Below, in pieces: positions 31,375 to 40,423 of a stretch of DNA of 43,785 bases. The stretch spans positions 15,140-58,924 of the forward strand of contig JAGQYO010000015.1 of the NCBI GenBank assembly GCA_020435995.1, read 5' to 3'. A program made the position numbers and the translations under genes. Position 1 is the stretch's first letter. Every line of letters begins with the position of its first letter. The notes below the pieces were generated by a model. The model saw nothing but the letters and a program-made list of their open reading frames with translations, searched no databases and had not been told where the DNA came from. This stretch comes from Flavobacteriales bacterium. GTDB taxonomy: Bacteria; Bacteroidota; Bacteroidia; Flavobacteriales_G; Salibacteraceae.

Positions 31375-32670
31375 TTAAGCGTTAACCAGCTTGTGTTTTG
31401 GAACAAAAAAGATCAAGATTAAGCCAATGATAAAAAACACACCTAAGGCGAAAATTGAATTTCTGATAGAACCTGTCATTCCTTCGATAAATCCATAGGA
31501 AAAAGTACCTATAACAATTCCTAATTTTTCGAGCACATCATAGAAACTAAAATAAGAAGCGTGGTCCTTTGTTTCTGGAAGCATTTTAGAATAAGTGGAA
31601 CGAGATAAGGCTTGGATTCCGCCCATTACAAAGCCCACCAATGCGGCAGTAATATAAAAATCGGTGGGCGTGTGAATGAAATAAGCCCAAATACAAACCA
31701 AAAACCATATAAAAATAGCAACCTTCAAAACGCTGATGTTGCCCCACCTTTTCGACATCCGACTAAAAACGCCAGCCCCAAAAATGGCTATAAACTGAAT
31801 AATTAAAACGGAAATAATTAAGCCTGTTTTACTTTTAGAATCATCTCCCCAATTAATCTCTTTTGCAGCGAAGAGCACAGCCATTAAGAGCACCGTTTGA
31901 ACACCCATACTGTACACAAAAAAAGAGGCTAGATATGACTTTATGACTGGAATATCTTGAATCTCCAAAAACACTTTTCTTAGCTCTTGCAAACCCTTCC
32001 AAATTTGACCTCGAGCCATTTTTTTCTTTTGGGAATAATGCGGCAAAACAAAAAATGTGTATTGCGCAAACCCCACCCACCAAAGCATCACGAGTACAAA
32101 CGCCCATTTAGCTGCCATGCCAAATACCATGATAAGTACCAATATTATGATAAGTAAAATAGAACTCCCAAGATATCCCAGCGAAAACCCTTTTGCACTT
32201 ATTCTATCATGCTCACTTGGATAAGCAATTTCGGGCAAGTAGGCATTATAATAAACCAAGCTTCCCCAAAAGCCGATGCTCGCCATAAAAACGGACAACA
32301 TGCTCCGTTCCAAATGTTGGACATCAAAAAAGTACAATGAACCACAACTCAAAGCACCCAAATAACAAAATGCTTTTAAAAAGAATTTTTTATTCCCTAG
32401 ATAATCTGCAACGCCAGATAACAGGGGGCTTAAGAAAGACACTATTAAAAAAGAAGCTGAAATAACATAGGAGTACAATTCTGAATTAGAAAATGAATAT
32501 CCAAAAAAGAGAACCCTATCTGTTATGCTTCCATCGGCCAGTTCTGTTGTGGTAACAGCTTGATAAAAAGTTGGAAATATTGCAGTGGTAACCACTAGGG
32601 GATAAACTGAGTTGGCCCAATCGTAAAATGACCACGCCCACTCGACCTTTTTATTTCCTTTTTCAATCAT
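31375..32670 (-). CDS. MFS transporter of the UMF1 (Atg22-like) family
   Basis: A 431-residue major facilitator protein with about 12 transmembrane helices. The opening VEWAWSFYDWANSVYPLVVTTAIFP is the signature of UMF1/Atg22-like permeases (PF11700), and the second half has FVMGGIQALSRSTYSKMLPE, another family block. Substrates of bacterial members are mostly unknown; yeast Atg22 exports amino acids from the vacuole. Its ATG overlaps the stop of the upstream OmpA-like gene (ATGA), so it is the last gene of hemE-OmpA-OmpA-MFS. The 174 bp before carB hold nothing I can name and no clear terminator. Confidence 0.9.
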   Translation of the reverse strand: MIEKGNKKVEWAWSFYDWANSVYPLVVTTAIFPTFYQAVTTTELADGSITDRVLFFGYSFSNSELYSYVISASFLIVSFLSPLLSGVADYLGNKKFFLKAFCYLGALSCGSLYFFDVQHLERSMLSVFMASIGFWGSLVYYNAYLPEIAYPSEHDRISAKGFSLGYLGSSILLIIILVLIMVFGMAAKWAFVLVMLWWVGFAQYTFFVLPHYSQKKKMARGQIWKGLQELRKVFLEIQDIPVIKSYLASFFVYSMGVQTVLLMAVLFAAKEINWGDDSKSKTGLIISVLIIQFIAIFGAGVFSRMSKRWGNISVLKVAIFIWFLVCIWAYFIHTPTDFYITAALVGFVMGGIQALSRSTYSKMLPETKDHASYFSFYDVLEKLGIVIGTFSYGFIEGMTGSIRNSIFALGVFFIIGLILIFFVPKHKLVNA

Positions 32671-33698
32671 TGCTTTTCAGTTACAAGAATAGAAACTCTT
32701 CTGTCCCGAAAGTCTAATTTATTGGTTGCATCGGTCTTTCCTTTTGGAATCATTTCAATATTTTGCGAGGGCAAGTTAAGTTTTATAATGGAATATACTT
32801 TTTGTAGCCTTCGTTCTGATAAGCTTAGATTATATGATTCTCCCCCTTTACAATCTGTATGTCCAGTCATGCGCCAATCATAAAGAGCGGGTGTCGAAAT
32901 ACCATTCATAAAGGCCATCAAACTATCGATGCCGCCAATCGACAACTCATCTTCATCAGAATAAAAGTAGAGATCAATTTTATATTCCTTGGGCAGCTCA
33001 ATTGGCGCTAAAACCGCCACTTCGTGAGGCGATTGACAACTTTGGCCAGGTGCTATTTTCTCAACCCTTACATCATCAACATAGAAATAGGTATTCCAAC
33101 CAGGTGAATAAGACCTTGCAAACTCGTTCAGATGAATCAGATGGGCATCGTCTTCCATAAAGTTGCCTATGGTTAGATATGATTCTCCTCCCTTGGCAAT
33201 ATACTCCTTGCTCACCCGTACCCATCCCAATTCTGGTGTAATTGGTTGTTCAGCAATTGATACAAGCTGGGCATTTTGAATAATAGGCTTCCACTGTCCA
33301 ATAGATAATTTTTCATTTGAAAGATACATTCCCACTTGGTCTATATACATAAACGCATCTTCTGCCCTAACCCAAAACTCAAGGCAGTATTTATTTTGTG
33401 CTTTTAGAGGTTCAGTCAGTTTGGTTTCGATATATTCCAAGGTTTTGGAATAATCCCCGAATAATATAATTCCCGCTTGGCCTAAACCGGAACGGGGATT
33501 AGCCTCATTCATTGGGCAGGCAAGGTGGAAAAATTCAGGAGTTCCAGGGTTAGGCGAAAACCAACCCGTAGCTTTGGTGAGTTCTCCTATTTTGGTTGGG
33601 CACTCACTAAAAAGCTCAAAACCCGGATTTGAAACCAGGTTTTGAGCTTTAATTTGATAGATTAAAATGGCGAATACAACGCCAAGTATGTTTTTCAA
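32667..33698 (-). CDS. OmpA-family outer-membrane/cell-wall protein (second tandem copy)
   Basis: A 343-residue protein with an N-terminal signal peptide (ILGVVFAILIYQIKAQ), then a beta-rich domain of about 200 residues starting NLVSNPGFELFSECP with GWFSPNPGTPEF and YCLEFWVRAED, resembling carbohydrate-binding-like jelly rolls. The C-terminal OmpA-like domain has MTGHTDCKGGESYNLSLSERR and ends DRRVSILV. The Asp of HTD and the Arg of the last block are the peptidoglycan-binding residues. It is paralogous over its whole length to the next gene upstream, 4 bp away. The MFS gene overlaps its stop by 4 bp. Probably anchors the outer membrane to peptidoglycan and exposes the N-terminal domain in the periplasm or at the surface. 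Confidence 0.85.
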   Translation of the reverse strand: MKNILGVVFAILIYQIKAQNLVSNPGFELFSECPTKIGELTKATGWFSPNPGTPEFFHLACPMNEANPRSGLGQAGIILFGDYSKTLEYIETKLTEPLKAQNKYCLEFWVRAEDAFMYIDQVGMYLSNEKLSIGQWKPIIQNAQLVSIAEQPITPELGWVRVSKEYIAKGGESYLTIGNFMEDDAHLIHLNEFARSYSPGWNTYFYVDDVRVEKIAPGQSCQSPHEVAVLAPIELPKEYKIDLYFYSDEDELSIGGIDSLMAFMNGISTPALYDWRMTGHTDCKGGESYNLSLSERRLQKVYSIIKLNLPSQNIEMIPKGKTDATNKLDFRDRRVSILVTEKQ

Positions 33699-33702
33699 GA
33701 GA

Positions 33703-34839
33703 TTACTTCACTTTAAATTCTACCCTTCTATTTTCGGCATTTGATTGCGCATCAGTTCCTTCTTTCTTGGGCTCATCATAGCCTTTTCCAGCATAATCCA
33801 TGCGATTTGCATCAATCTTTTTATCTGTTACCAAGTATGTGAATACCGCTTTGGCGCGATCAATACTTAAGTCATATTCTTCTGCTTCTGCCGTATGTCC
33901 AACTATCATGATATTCAGAGTTGGGTCTTCCATCAATAAGCCAGCTATGTCATCCGCCTTGGCCTTATCTGATCCCGATAAAGTTTTAGAATTGTTATCA
34001 AACTGAACAACAACAAGCTCGATTCTCTCACTTACAGTACCTTCCATTCCTTCTGATACGTTTTTGGTGTAAACTACGTCAAGCTTTGGTCCTTCATCAT
34101 CCTTTACTGAACAATCGCATGGAGAATCTAAATGATCGAGCGCAATTACCGAAACTGCATCAACGAAGTAATAAGCGTCTCTTGTTTGCGGCACTTTAAA
34201 CTCTCGTGGGCGTCTCATCTTTCCCAATTTCACCGCAGATTGTGGTGCAAAATTTCCAATAGCAATGTATCTTTCTGACCCATCAGCCTCATATTTTCCA
34301 CAAACTTTCACCCAGTCGAACATTTCATCAACGATCCGGTTTTCGAAATAGGTAATTTGAGGTGTAATACTATACTCTTCAATATCCTTCTTCTTAACAT
34401 CCTTAGAAGAAAGGTAAATACCGACATTGTCGCAAGAATATTTAGATAGATCACTCAGCGATAAATACATGCTTACACAATATTTTTTACCTGCCACTAG
34501 CTTTTTGTCCATCTTGTTTACCAAATAGGTTCGGGGACTAGCCTCTCTTTCACTATAGGCTAAAATACCAGCGTAATTCATTCCTTCAACGGTTTCGGCT
34601 CTTCCCCTGATATTTTCAGGAATCATTACTTCACCTTTTTTTACCTCAGATGAAAACACATCCGCAGGTGTCATTTCTAAGGGCGAATACCAACCCACGA
34701 GATTCTCAGCTCCACCCAAATCCTTTATTTTTTTTGTAACTTCATCAAAGTTTGGATTGATAACTTTGTTCACTTGTGCTTCTAATCCCATGGAGGTGAT
34801 TAGCAAACCAAACAATCCTAAATAAACAACTCTTTTCAT
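33703..34839 (-). CDS. OmpA-family outer-membrane/cell-wall protein (first tandem copy)
   Basis: A 378-residue paralogue of the following OmpA-like protein. It has a signal peptide (VVYLGLFGLLITSMGLEAQ), the same beta-rich N-terminal domain (VINPNFDEV, GWYSPLEMTPADVF, YCVSMYLSLSDLS, ERYIAIGNF), then a C-terminal OmpA-like domain with IMIVGHTAEAEEYDLSIDRAKAV and NRRVEFKVK. Where the family usually has HTD in the peptidoglycan-binding loop this copy has HTA, while the NRRV Arg is kept, so its grip on diaminopimelate may be altered. It starts 4 bp after hemE ends, so it belongs to the hemE operon although its function is unrelated. Confidence 0.85.
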   Translation of the reverse strand: MKRVVYLGLFGLLITSMGLEAQVNKVINPNFDEVTKKIKDLGGAENLVGWYSPLEMTPADVFSSEVKKGEVMIPENIRGRAETVEGMNYAGILAYSEREASPRTYLVNKMDKKLVAGKKYCVSMYLSLSDLSKYSCDNVGIYLSSKDVKKKDIEEYSITPQITYFENRIVDEMFDWVKVCGKYEADGSERYIAIGNFAPQSAVKLGKMRRPREFKVPQTRDAYYFVDAVSVIALDHLDSPCDCSVKDDEGPKLDVVYTKNVSEGMEGTVSERIELVVVQFDNNSKTLSGSDKAKADDIAGLLMEDPTLNIMIVGHTAEAEEYDLSIDRAKAVFTYLVTDKKIDANRMDYAGKGYDEPKKEGTDAQSNAENRRVEFKVK

Positions 34840-34843
34840 CTTC

Positions 34844-35869
34844 TCAATTTTTAAAATCCTTAACTGTATTAATAAATAACTTAACCTTTTCGGGATTTGT
34901 ATCTGGATATACTCCGTGGCCTAAATTAGCAATATGCCGTCGACTACCAAAGGATGAAAGCATTTTTTTTGTTTCAGAAACCAAAACCTCATCTTCTGCA
35001 TACAATAAACACGGATCCAAATTACCCTGTATGGTTTTATCGGGTCCTACCAATGTTCTTGCCAAGTCAGCGGAAACCATCCAATCTATCCCAATGGTAT
35101 TGCATGATAAATTACCTTGTAAATCCAAAGTATTCCATGCTCCTTTAGCAAAAACCGTGACAGGCACTTCGTTGATTTCGTCACAAATCTCTTTTATATA
35201 TTTCAAACCGAAAGTTTCGTATTGGTTCTTTGGAAGGATACCAGCCCAGCTATCAAATATTTGAACCATATCCGCCCCGGCCTTTATTTGCATCTTGAGG
35301 TACAAGATGGTTGTTTGGGTAATTTTTTCTAAAAGCTGGTGAGATAAAGTTGGGTTTTGGTACAACATCTTCCTTGCTTTCGAAAAAGTTTTGGATCCCC
35401 CTCCTTCTATCATGTAAGAAAATATCGTCCAAGGTGCACCCGCGAAACCAATAAGTGGTACTCGATTTTGCAACCTCCCTTTGGTTATTTCAATGGCTTC
35501 TTTTACGTAGTGCAACTTGTCTTCCGGATTGGGCACATTAAGCTTTATAACATCAGATGACGAACTAATTGTTTTTCTGAAATAAGGGCCTACAGACTCT
35601 TTAATTTCATACGGAAGGCCCATCGCCTCAGGCACAACCAATATGTCTGAAAAAATAATTGCGGCATCTACCCCTAAAATATCTACAGGTTGAACGGTCA
35701 CCTCGGCAGCCATTTCAGGGTTTTCTACTAATTCCTTAAATCCCCCTACACCAGCACGAACTTCGCGATACTCCTTAAGAATTCTACCCGCTTGTCGCAT
35801 TAACCAGACGGGAGTTCTTTCGGTCGAAATGCCGCGAGCTGCTCTTAAAATAAGATCGTTTTCAATCAA
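34844..35869 (-). CDS. hemE: Uroporphyrinogen decarboxylase
   Basis: HemE removes four carboxyl groups from uroporphyrinogen III to give coproporphyrinogen III in haem synthesis, as a cytosolic dimer. The 341-residue protein has the family signature near its start, [19 protein letters not shown], whose Arg residues bind the acetate groups, followed by [17 protein letters not shown] with the catalytic Asp. Other family blocks are [29 protein letters not shown] and [13 protein letters not shown], the last containing the conserved His. Length matches the family. It is the first gene of hemE-OmpA-OmpA-MFS. Its start lies 17 bp after the terminator of the small lipoprotein gene, leaving little room for a promoter, so read-through or a promoter in the lipoprotein region may drive it. 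Confidence 0.95.
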   Translation of the reverse strand: MIENDLILRAARGISTERTPVWLMRQAGRILKEYREVRAGVGGFKELVENPEMAAEVTVQPVDILGVDAAIIFSDILVVPEAMGLPYEIKESVGPYFRKTISSSSDVIKLNVPNPEDKLHYVKEAIEITKGRLQNRVPLIGFAGAPWTIFSYMIEGGGSKTFSKARKMLYQNPTLSHQLLEKITQTTILYLKMQIKAGADMVQIFDSWAGILPKNQYETFGLKYIKEICDEINEVPVTVFAKGAWNTLDLQGNLSCNTIGIDWMVSADLARTLVGPDKTIQGNLDPCLLYAEDEVLVSETKKMLSSFGSRRHIANLGHGVYPDTNPEKVKLFINTVKDFKN

Positions 35870-35885
35870 CTTTTAAATTTTCGGC

Positions 35886-35924
35886 AAAAAAAAAGGTTTT
35901 ACTCCAATGAAGAAGTAAAACCTT
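35886..35924 (-). terminator. Rho-independent terminator after the small lipoprotein gene
   Basis: An 11-bp perfect inverted repeat (AAGGTTTTACT at 35893-35903 and AGTAAAACCTT at 35914-35924) with a 10-base loop is followed, in the minus-strand direction, by a run of nine T (35894-35886). It lies 22 bp after the lipoprotein stop and 17 bp before hemE. The stem is A/T rich, so it could be leaky. Confidence 0.75.
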
Positions 35925-35946
35925 AATATTTATTCTAGTCAAGGTA

Positions 35947-36075
35947 CTAACCCTGATTATCAGTCTTTTCAACAGCAGTTTTACTGTAGGCTGGACATCT
36001 CTCATGACTTTTACATGATGAAGCGGTAACTGCAACTAACAAAACCGCCGCTAATACAATCGATAATTTTTTCAT
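35947..36075 (-). CDS. Small (42-residue) predicted lipoprotein
   Basis: A 42-codon frame from an ATG at 36075 to a TAG at 35947. The product begins MKKLSIVLAAVLLVAVTASSC: a lipoprotein signal peptide with a lipobox (ASSC) and Cys21 as the acylation site. The mature part is only 22 residues, KSHERCPAYSKTAVEKTDNQ plus Gly. A second Cys sits in CPAY, a motif I associate with tiny lipoproteins of Bacteroidota, though I cannot search for it. A perfect -7 element lies 25 bp upstream and a hairpin terminator 22 bp downstream, so this is very likely a real, independently expressed gene. Function unknown; probably anchored to the inner leaflet of the outer membrane. Confidence 0.8.
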   Translation of the reverse strand: MKKLSIVLAAVLLVAVTASSCKSHERCPAYSKTAVEKTDNQG

Positions 36076-36100
36076 GGTGTTTATTTACTTACTTTGAAAA

Positions 36101-36108
36101 CAAAAGTA
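36101..36108 (-). promoter_or_regulatory. -7 promoter element TACTTTTG for the small lipoprotein
   Basis: On the minus strand 36108-36101 reads TACTTTTG, 25 bp before the lipoprotein ATG at 36075. No -33 TTTG at standard spacing. Confidence 0.5.
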
Positions 36109-36172
36109 TCCTAACCTCTATATAGGGTTTGAATACGACTCGCTAAAATTACTAACAATTGGTAAATAAAAC

Positions 36173-37492
36173 ATGTTTTCTTCTAAGTTTCTAATATTTA
36201 GTACCCTAACAATTGTTTCTTTAATAGTTTCCACCATTTTTTTCTCGTGCAAAAAAGAAAAGTCCCCTAACCCGTCCATCCGTTTTATTTCTCCCGAAAA
36301 AGGCGAATCATTTTCCTCAACTGAAGCCGTTTCGCTTAAAGCAATTATTTTTTCGAATGAGGAAATACTTGCTATAGAAATGGGTATTGCTTCACCTTCG
36401 GGAAGGTCATTTCCTGTGCCTTACCAAATTCCAACAAATTCCACTTCAGTCCTGATTGAAAAAAATTTAACCTACTCTGCTTTCTCCAATGATCCTGGGG
36501 AGTACACTCTAGTTATTCGGGTAAGGTCCAAATCCCATGAAATAAAATTTGAGCGAAAATTTAGTTGGGGGCTCCAGCAGCTAGAATCTGCACAATTGTT
36601 AAGGTTGATAGACAACCTTGGACGTATTTCGACTACAGACTCTGCTGGAAACGAAATTTCTCATTTGAGCCTTTACTCGCAAGTAACCCATGCTGCAGGC
36701 CAACTGGGCTACACCTATTTAATGTGTCCAGAAAAAGGAATTATTCGTATTCCGAATGACTCTTCTATGGCTCATGAAGTATTTGTTTCGAATTCTGACA
36801 TTGAAACCTTTTATAGTTTTAACCCGATCTCTGAAACTCACCTAGAATTGGCTGCGCGCATTGGAGGAAGGTACAAGCTATTGGAAATTAAATCGAACAG
36901 ACTTGACAACGAAATAAATAATACCAGATATATAATTAAAAACAGCACCTACCTCGATGGATTGATCTTTACACTTGAGCAGCACGAATCCAATGGAGAC
37001 GATAGTCAGATGGGATATTACGAAGGTTCAACTGCGGGATTTATTGCTGGTCAGCACATTGGTTTGAGCTTGTTTTCTGGAATTTCACATTTTGGAAATT
37101 CAAATGAAATCATTGCCGTAGGAAGTTCATCGGGCAAAAACAGCACGGAAATATATAGGTTTAATAAATCACAAAATAGCGTGGCTTTTCTGCATTCTGT
37201 TGAAGGAAAAACAATAGAAAATTCACTCCTCAAACTTACAGCGTCTCAGCTTCTACTTCAAACAACTCGTGGCGTTTTTATCTTCAAGTCATCGTTGGAT
37301 AAACCACAACAATTATCGAATCTTCCTCAAAATATTATCGGAATTAAAAACCATTTAAAAGCTGGATATTTTGGGTTGCTTTATCAAAAAGACAACAAGA
37401 AATATATTCGGTTATTAGACAAGGCTAGCCTTGATGCCATCAATGAAATAGAGGTAAACTTCGGGATTATAGAATTTGAGTTTTTGCTTTAA
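36173..37492 (+). CDS. Hypothetical lipoprotein with Ig-like and possible beta-propeller regions
   Basis: A 439-residue protein of unknown function. The signal sequence ends in a lipobox (TIFFSC) with Cys26 followed by KKEK. Residues about 35-130 look like an Ig-like fold: [24 protein letters not shown] and [24 protein letters not shown] alternate hydrophobic and polar residues as in beta-sandwiches. The rest is a series of short strands ([31 protein letters not shown]) that could be a degenerate beta-propeller, as in DUF4249/DUF4221-like or NHL-like lipoproteins; I cannot assign a family. It stands alone between the divergent small lipoprotein gene and convergent accA, whose stop codon overlaps its own (TTAA, 4 bp). 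Confidence 0.72.
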   Translation: MFSSKFLIFSTLTIVSLIVSTIFFSCKKEKSPNPSIRFISPEKGESFSSTEAVSLKAIIFSNEEILAIEMGIASPSGRSFPVPYQIPTNSTSVLIEKNLTYSAFSNDPGEYTLVIRVRSKSHEIKFERKFSWGLQQLESAQLLRLIDNLGRISTTDSAGNEISHLSLYSQVTHAAGQLGYTYLMCPEKGIIRIPNDSSMAHEVFVSNSDIETFYSFNPISETHLELAARIGGRYKLLEIKSNRLDNEINNTRYIIKNSTYLDGLIFTLEQHESNGDDSQMGYYEGSTAGFIAGQHIGLSLFSGISHFGNSNEIIAVGSSSGKNSTEIYRFNKSQNSVAFLHSVEGKTIENSLLKLTASQLLLQTTRGVFIFKSSLDKPQQLSNLPQNIIGIKNHLKAGYFGLLYQKDNKKYIRLLDKASLDAINEIEVNFGIIEFEFLL

Positions 37493-38442
37493 TCCTCAAC
37501 CACTCCCATTTTCGAAAATTTTTCAATCCGCTCCTCAATCCTTTTTTCAGCATCCATAGAAATAAGTTCTTTCAGGTTGCTCAAAATGGCTTTTTTTACA
37601 TTCTCGAACATTTCTTCGCGGTTGGAATGAGCTCCACCCACAGGTTCCTTTATAATACCATCAATCAATTTATTCTCCAACATATTTTCGGCTGTAAGTT
37701 TTAACGCCGAAGCCGCTTGCTCCTTGTGCTCCCAGTTTCGCCAGAGAATAGCCGAACAATTTTCAGGAGAAATAACTGAATACCAAGAATTTTCAAGCAT
37801 GAGAATTCGATCACCAACGCCAATTCCCAAGGCTCCACCTGAGGCTCCTTCCCCTATTACAATGCAGATTACAGGTACTTTTAACTGAGCCATTTCGAAG
37901 AGGTTTCTTGCAATAGCTTCACCTTGGCCGCGCTCTTCTGCCTCTAAGCCAGGGTAAGCCCCTGGGGTATCAATTAAAGTTACAATGGGCTTGTTGAATT
38001 TTTCGGCCAATTTCATCAATCGCAGTGCCTTTCGATATCCTTCAGGATTGGCCATTCCGAAGTTTCGGTATTGGCGCATCTTGGTGTTTTCTCCTTTTTG
38101 TTGACCGATAAACATAATTGAATGTCCGTCAATTTTGGCAAAACCACCAATCATCGCCTTATCATCATTTACATTTCGGTCGCCATGAAGCTCAACGAAA
38201 TCCGTAGTCATATTCTTAAGATATGACATGGTATAAGGCCGCTCGGGATGACGTGAAACCTGAACTCGCTGCCACGGATTTAAATTTGAATAAATCTCTT
38301 TTTGGGTTTCGCTAATTTTCTCTTCAATGTCCTTTATCATTTCAGAAACATCAACTTTTCCTTTGGCTTTTATTTCTAATGCCTTTTCAAGTTGTTCGTT
38401 CAAATCAGCGATGGGGGATTCAAAATCTAAAAATGTTGCCAT
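37489..38442 (-). CDS. accA: Acetyl-CoA carboxylase carboxyltransferase subunit alpha
   Basis: AccA with AccD moves the carboxyl group from carboxybiotin to acetyl-CoA, giving malonyl-CoA for fatty acid synthesis. The 317-residue protein has the N-terminal helical part ([16 protein letters not shown]) and [18 protein letters not shown]. The carboxyltransferase core shows [38 protein letters not shown], and [31 protein letters not shown]; the GASGGALG oxyanion loop is intact. The final helix-rich EERIEKF tail is also typical. Length matches Bacteroidota AccA. It is divergent from ispE and preceded by a TAATTTTG element 25 bp upstream. Confidence 0.96.
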   Translation of the reverse strand: MATFLDFESPIADLNEQLEKALEIKAKGKVDVSEMIKDIEEKISETQKEIYSNLNPWQRVQVSRHPERPYTMSYLKNMTTDFVELHGDRNVNDDKAMIGGFAKIDGHSIMFIGQQKGENTKMRQYRNFGMANPEGYRKALRLMKLAEKFNKPIVTLIDTPGAYPGLEAEERGQGEAIARNLFEMAQLKVPVICIVIGEGASGGALGIGVGDRILMLENSWYSVISPENCSAILWRNWEHKEQAASALKLTAENMLENKLIDGIIKEPVGGAHSNREEMFENVKKAILSNLKELISMDAEKRIEERIEKFSKMGVVED

Positions 38443-38467
38443 AGTGGGCTCTTTTTTATTGAGGCCT

Positions 38468-38475
38468 CAAAATTA
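38468..38475 (-). promoter_or_regulatory. -7 promoter element TAATTTTG for accA
   Basis: On the minus strand 38475-38468 reads TAATTTTG, 25 bp before the accA ATG at 38442. No -33 TTTG at standard spacing. Confidence 0.45.
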
Positions 38476-38529
38476 ACTAAATCGCATAATCCAGCCTTCT
38501 TTCTACATTTGACATCTATCTTTCGGCGA

Positions 38530-39339
38530 ATGATTTCATTTCCAAACTGTAAAATAAATCTTGGATTGCGTATCTGCTCCAAACGAGCAGATGGTTTTCA
38601 CAATTTAGAAAGTGCTTTCTATCCTATTCCTTTGTTCGATTCATTGGAATTTGTGGAATCAACCAAAACTACGCTAAGTATTCACGGAACTGAAGTAGAC
38701 GGCTTACCATCGGATAATTTAATTCTAAGGGCTTATGACCTTTTGAAGCTAGGTTTTGACCTCCCCGCGCTTGAAATTCACCTGCTAAAAAAAATACCAA
38801 TGGGTGGTGGATTAGGTGGTGGTTCGAGCAATGGTGCGCACATGCTTACCATGTTAAACCAGCATTTCAAACTTGGACTTGGGTTTAGTCAATTGGAAGA
38901 ATTGAGCGCTGAACTCGGTAGTGATTGTCCCTTTTTTATTCGAAATCAGCCAACTTTTGTAACTGGTCGTGGTGAAATAATGAAACCCATTTCCACTGAC
39001 TTACAGGGGCTTTACTTGGTTCTCATTTTATCGGGAATACATGTTTCTACCAAGGATGCTTTCTCGGGAATCCACACCTTTAGTCCGCATGGGGAGGTTG
39101 ATTCGCTTGTAGCTGATAATACCCCCAAGAATTGGAAAGGTTATTTAAAAAATGACTTTGAAAATAGCGTGTTTTCCATTCATCCTGAGCTAGATGAAGC
39201 TAAACAATGGCTTTATCAAAATGGAGCAGATTACGCATCCATGACGGGCACTGGTAGTACAATTTATGGCATTTTTGCTAAGAAACCTAACTTGGCCAGA
39301 CTCCCAATTAAAGGGGAAATTAAAGTTGTAAAACTCTAA
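38530..39339 (+). CDS. ispE: 4-diphosphocytidyl-2-C-methyl-D-erythritol kinase
   Basis: IspE phosphorylates the 2-hydroxyl of CDP-methylerythritol in the non-mevalonate (MEP) isoprenoid pathway. The 269-residue GHMP kinase has the N-terminal CKINLGLRICSKRADGFHNLESAFYP block, the ATP-binding glycine loop IPMGGGLGGGSSNGA near residue 95, ELGSDCPFF with the catalytic Asp, and C-terminal MTGTGSTIYGIF. I start it at the ATG at 38530 (MISFPNCKINLG), as the earlier TTG at 38509 only adds seven residues. Its stop codon directly abuts that of the convergent LptF/LptG gene. It is divergent from accA. Confidence 0.95.
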   Translation: MISFPNCKINLGLRICSKRADGFHNLESAFYPIPLFDSLEFVESTKTTLSIHGTEVDGLPSDNLILRAYDLLKLGFDLPALEIHLLKKIPMGGGLGGGSSNGAHMLTMLNQHFKLGLGFSQLEELSAELGSDCPFFIRNQPTFVTGRGEIMKPISTDLQGLYLVLILSGIHVSTKDAFSGIHTFSPHGEVDSLVADNTPKNWKGYLKNDFENSVFSIHPELDEAKQWLYQNGADYASMTGTGSTIYGIFAKKPNLARLPIKGEIKVVKL

Positions 39340-40419
39340 TTACTTAGGAGCTTTGTTGAAAATATAAAGCGCGAGGCCCGCAAACATAAAATTCGGAAGC
39401 CAACAAGCCAATAAGGGAGAAAGGCCAGCGTTGGTGGCATACACCGTTGTTACTTTAATAGCGAATATATAAAGAACAGCAATAAACAGCCCGAGCGCCA
39501 GGTGGGCGCCTATTCCACCACGAACTTTTCTGCTCGAAATGCTCACTCCAATTAAAACCAACACAAATGTTGAAAAGGGAATACTCGTTCTGGAGTGTTT
39601 TTCAATCAGATGATAAATCAAATTCTCCGAACCAGATTGTCTTTCTTTTTCGATATAATCTTCTAGTTCTATGGTATTCATCATTTGAGTGGTGTACTCC
39701 AATCTTTCTTCAAATTCGCTGGGGTGCAGGTTGATTATTGTGTCCATTTTTGCCCCTACTTCTAGTCTTTCGGTTTCTCCGTCTATATATCTTTTCTTAT
39801 AATTATACACGACCCAACTTTGTGATAAACTATCGAATTGGGCATAATCCGATTGAAGTTTAAAAATTAAAAGATCGTTTTCCCATTCTTCCAAGGTAAA
39901 CTTATATCCGATGTCGGCATCGGCGTTGTACTTCTCAAAATAGCTAAAAGTAGTTGGCCCTATTTGTTTATGGATATTTTTATCATAATTATTGAAGCTT
40001 AGCTTAAAATAGTTTTCTTCAAATTTTATCCTCGTTTTGTTGGCATATGGAATTACAAAATGATTGAATGCCAAGGAAATAATGGCCAGAAAAGTAGATG
40101 CCAAAAAGTAAGGCAGCAACATTCTTTTAAAGCTGATTCCACTACTCAATATCGCTACAATTTCAGTGCGCGCAGCCATTTGAGAAGTAAAGAATATAAC
40201 TGAAATAAAAATCAGAAGAGGGCTAAAGAGGTTGCCATAAAAGATGATGAAGTTGACGTAATAATCAATGATAATTCCCCAAAACGGTGCATTTCGATCC
40301 AGAAAATCATCCATTTTCTCACTAAAATCAAAGATGGAAGCTATGAGCATAATGATGCCCATCATAAAGAAAAATGAGAAAATAAATTTCTTAAAAATAT
40401 AGAGGTCGAGTTTTTTCAA
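39340..40419 (-). CDS. LptF/LptG family LPS export permease
   Basis: A 359-residue inner-membrane protein of the LptF/LptG (YjgP/YjgQ) family, which with the LptB ATPase extracts lipopolysaccharide from the inner membrane and passes it to LptC. It has an N-terminal coupling helix and TM (KKLDLYIFKKFIFSFFFMMGII), TM2-TM3 with GNLFSPLLIFISVIFFTSQMAARTEIVAILSSGIS, of which ARTEIVAILSSG is the family signature. A periplasmic beta-jellyroll of about 150 residues follows, then three C-terminal helices with VRGGIGAHLALGLFIAVLY. Whether it is LptF or LptG cannot be told. It follows tgt by 4 bp and is surely co-transcribed with it. Confidence 0.92.
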   Translation of the reverse strand: MKKLDLYIFKKFIFSFFFMMGIIMLIASIFDFSEKMDDFLDRNAPFWGIIIDYYVNFIIFYGNLFSPLLIFISVIFFTSQMAARTEIVAILSSGISFKRMLLPYFLASTFLAIISLAFNHFVIPYANKTRIKFEENYFKLSFNNYDKNIHKQIGPTTFSYFEKYNADADIGYKFTLEEWENDLLIFKLQSDYAQFDSLSQSWVVYNYKKRYIDGETERLEVGAKMDTIINLHPSEFEERLEYTTQMMNTIELEDYIEKERQSGSENLIYHLIEKHSRTSIPFSTFVLVLIGVSISSRKVRGGIGAHLALGLFIAVLYIFAIKVTTVYATNAGLSPLLACWLPNFMFAGLALYIFNKAPK

Positions 40420-40423
40420 CTTC

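Noticed and set aside
38517-38524. TATCTTTC as a -7 element for ispE
   Set aside because: It has one mismatch and lies only five bases before the ATG, inconsistent with the 18-28 bp spacing of the other elements.
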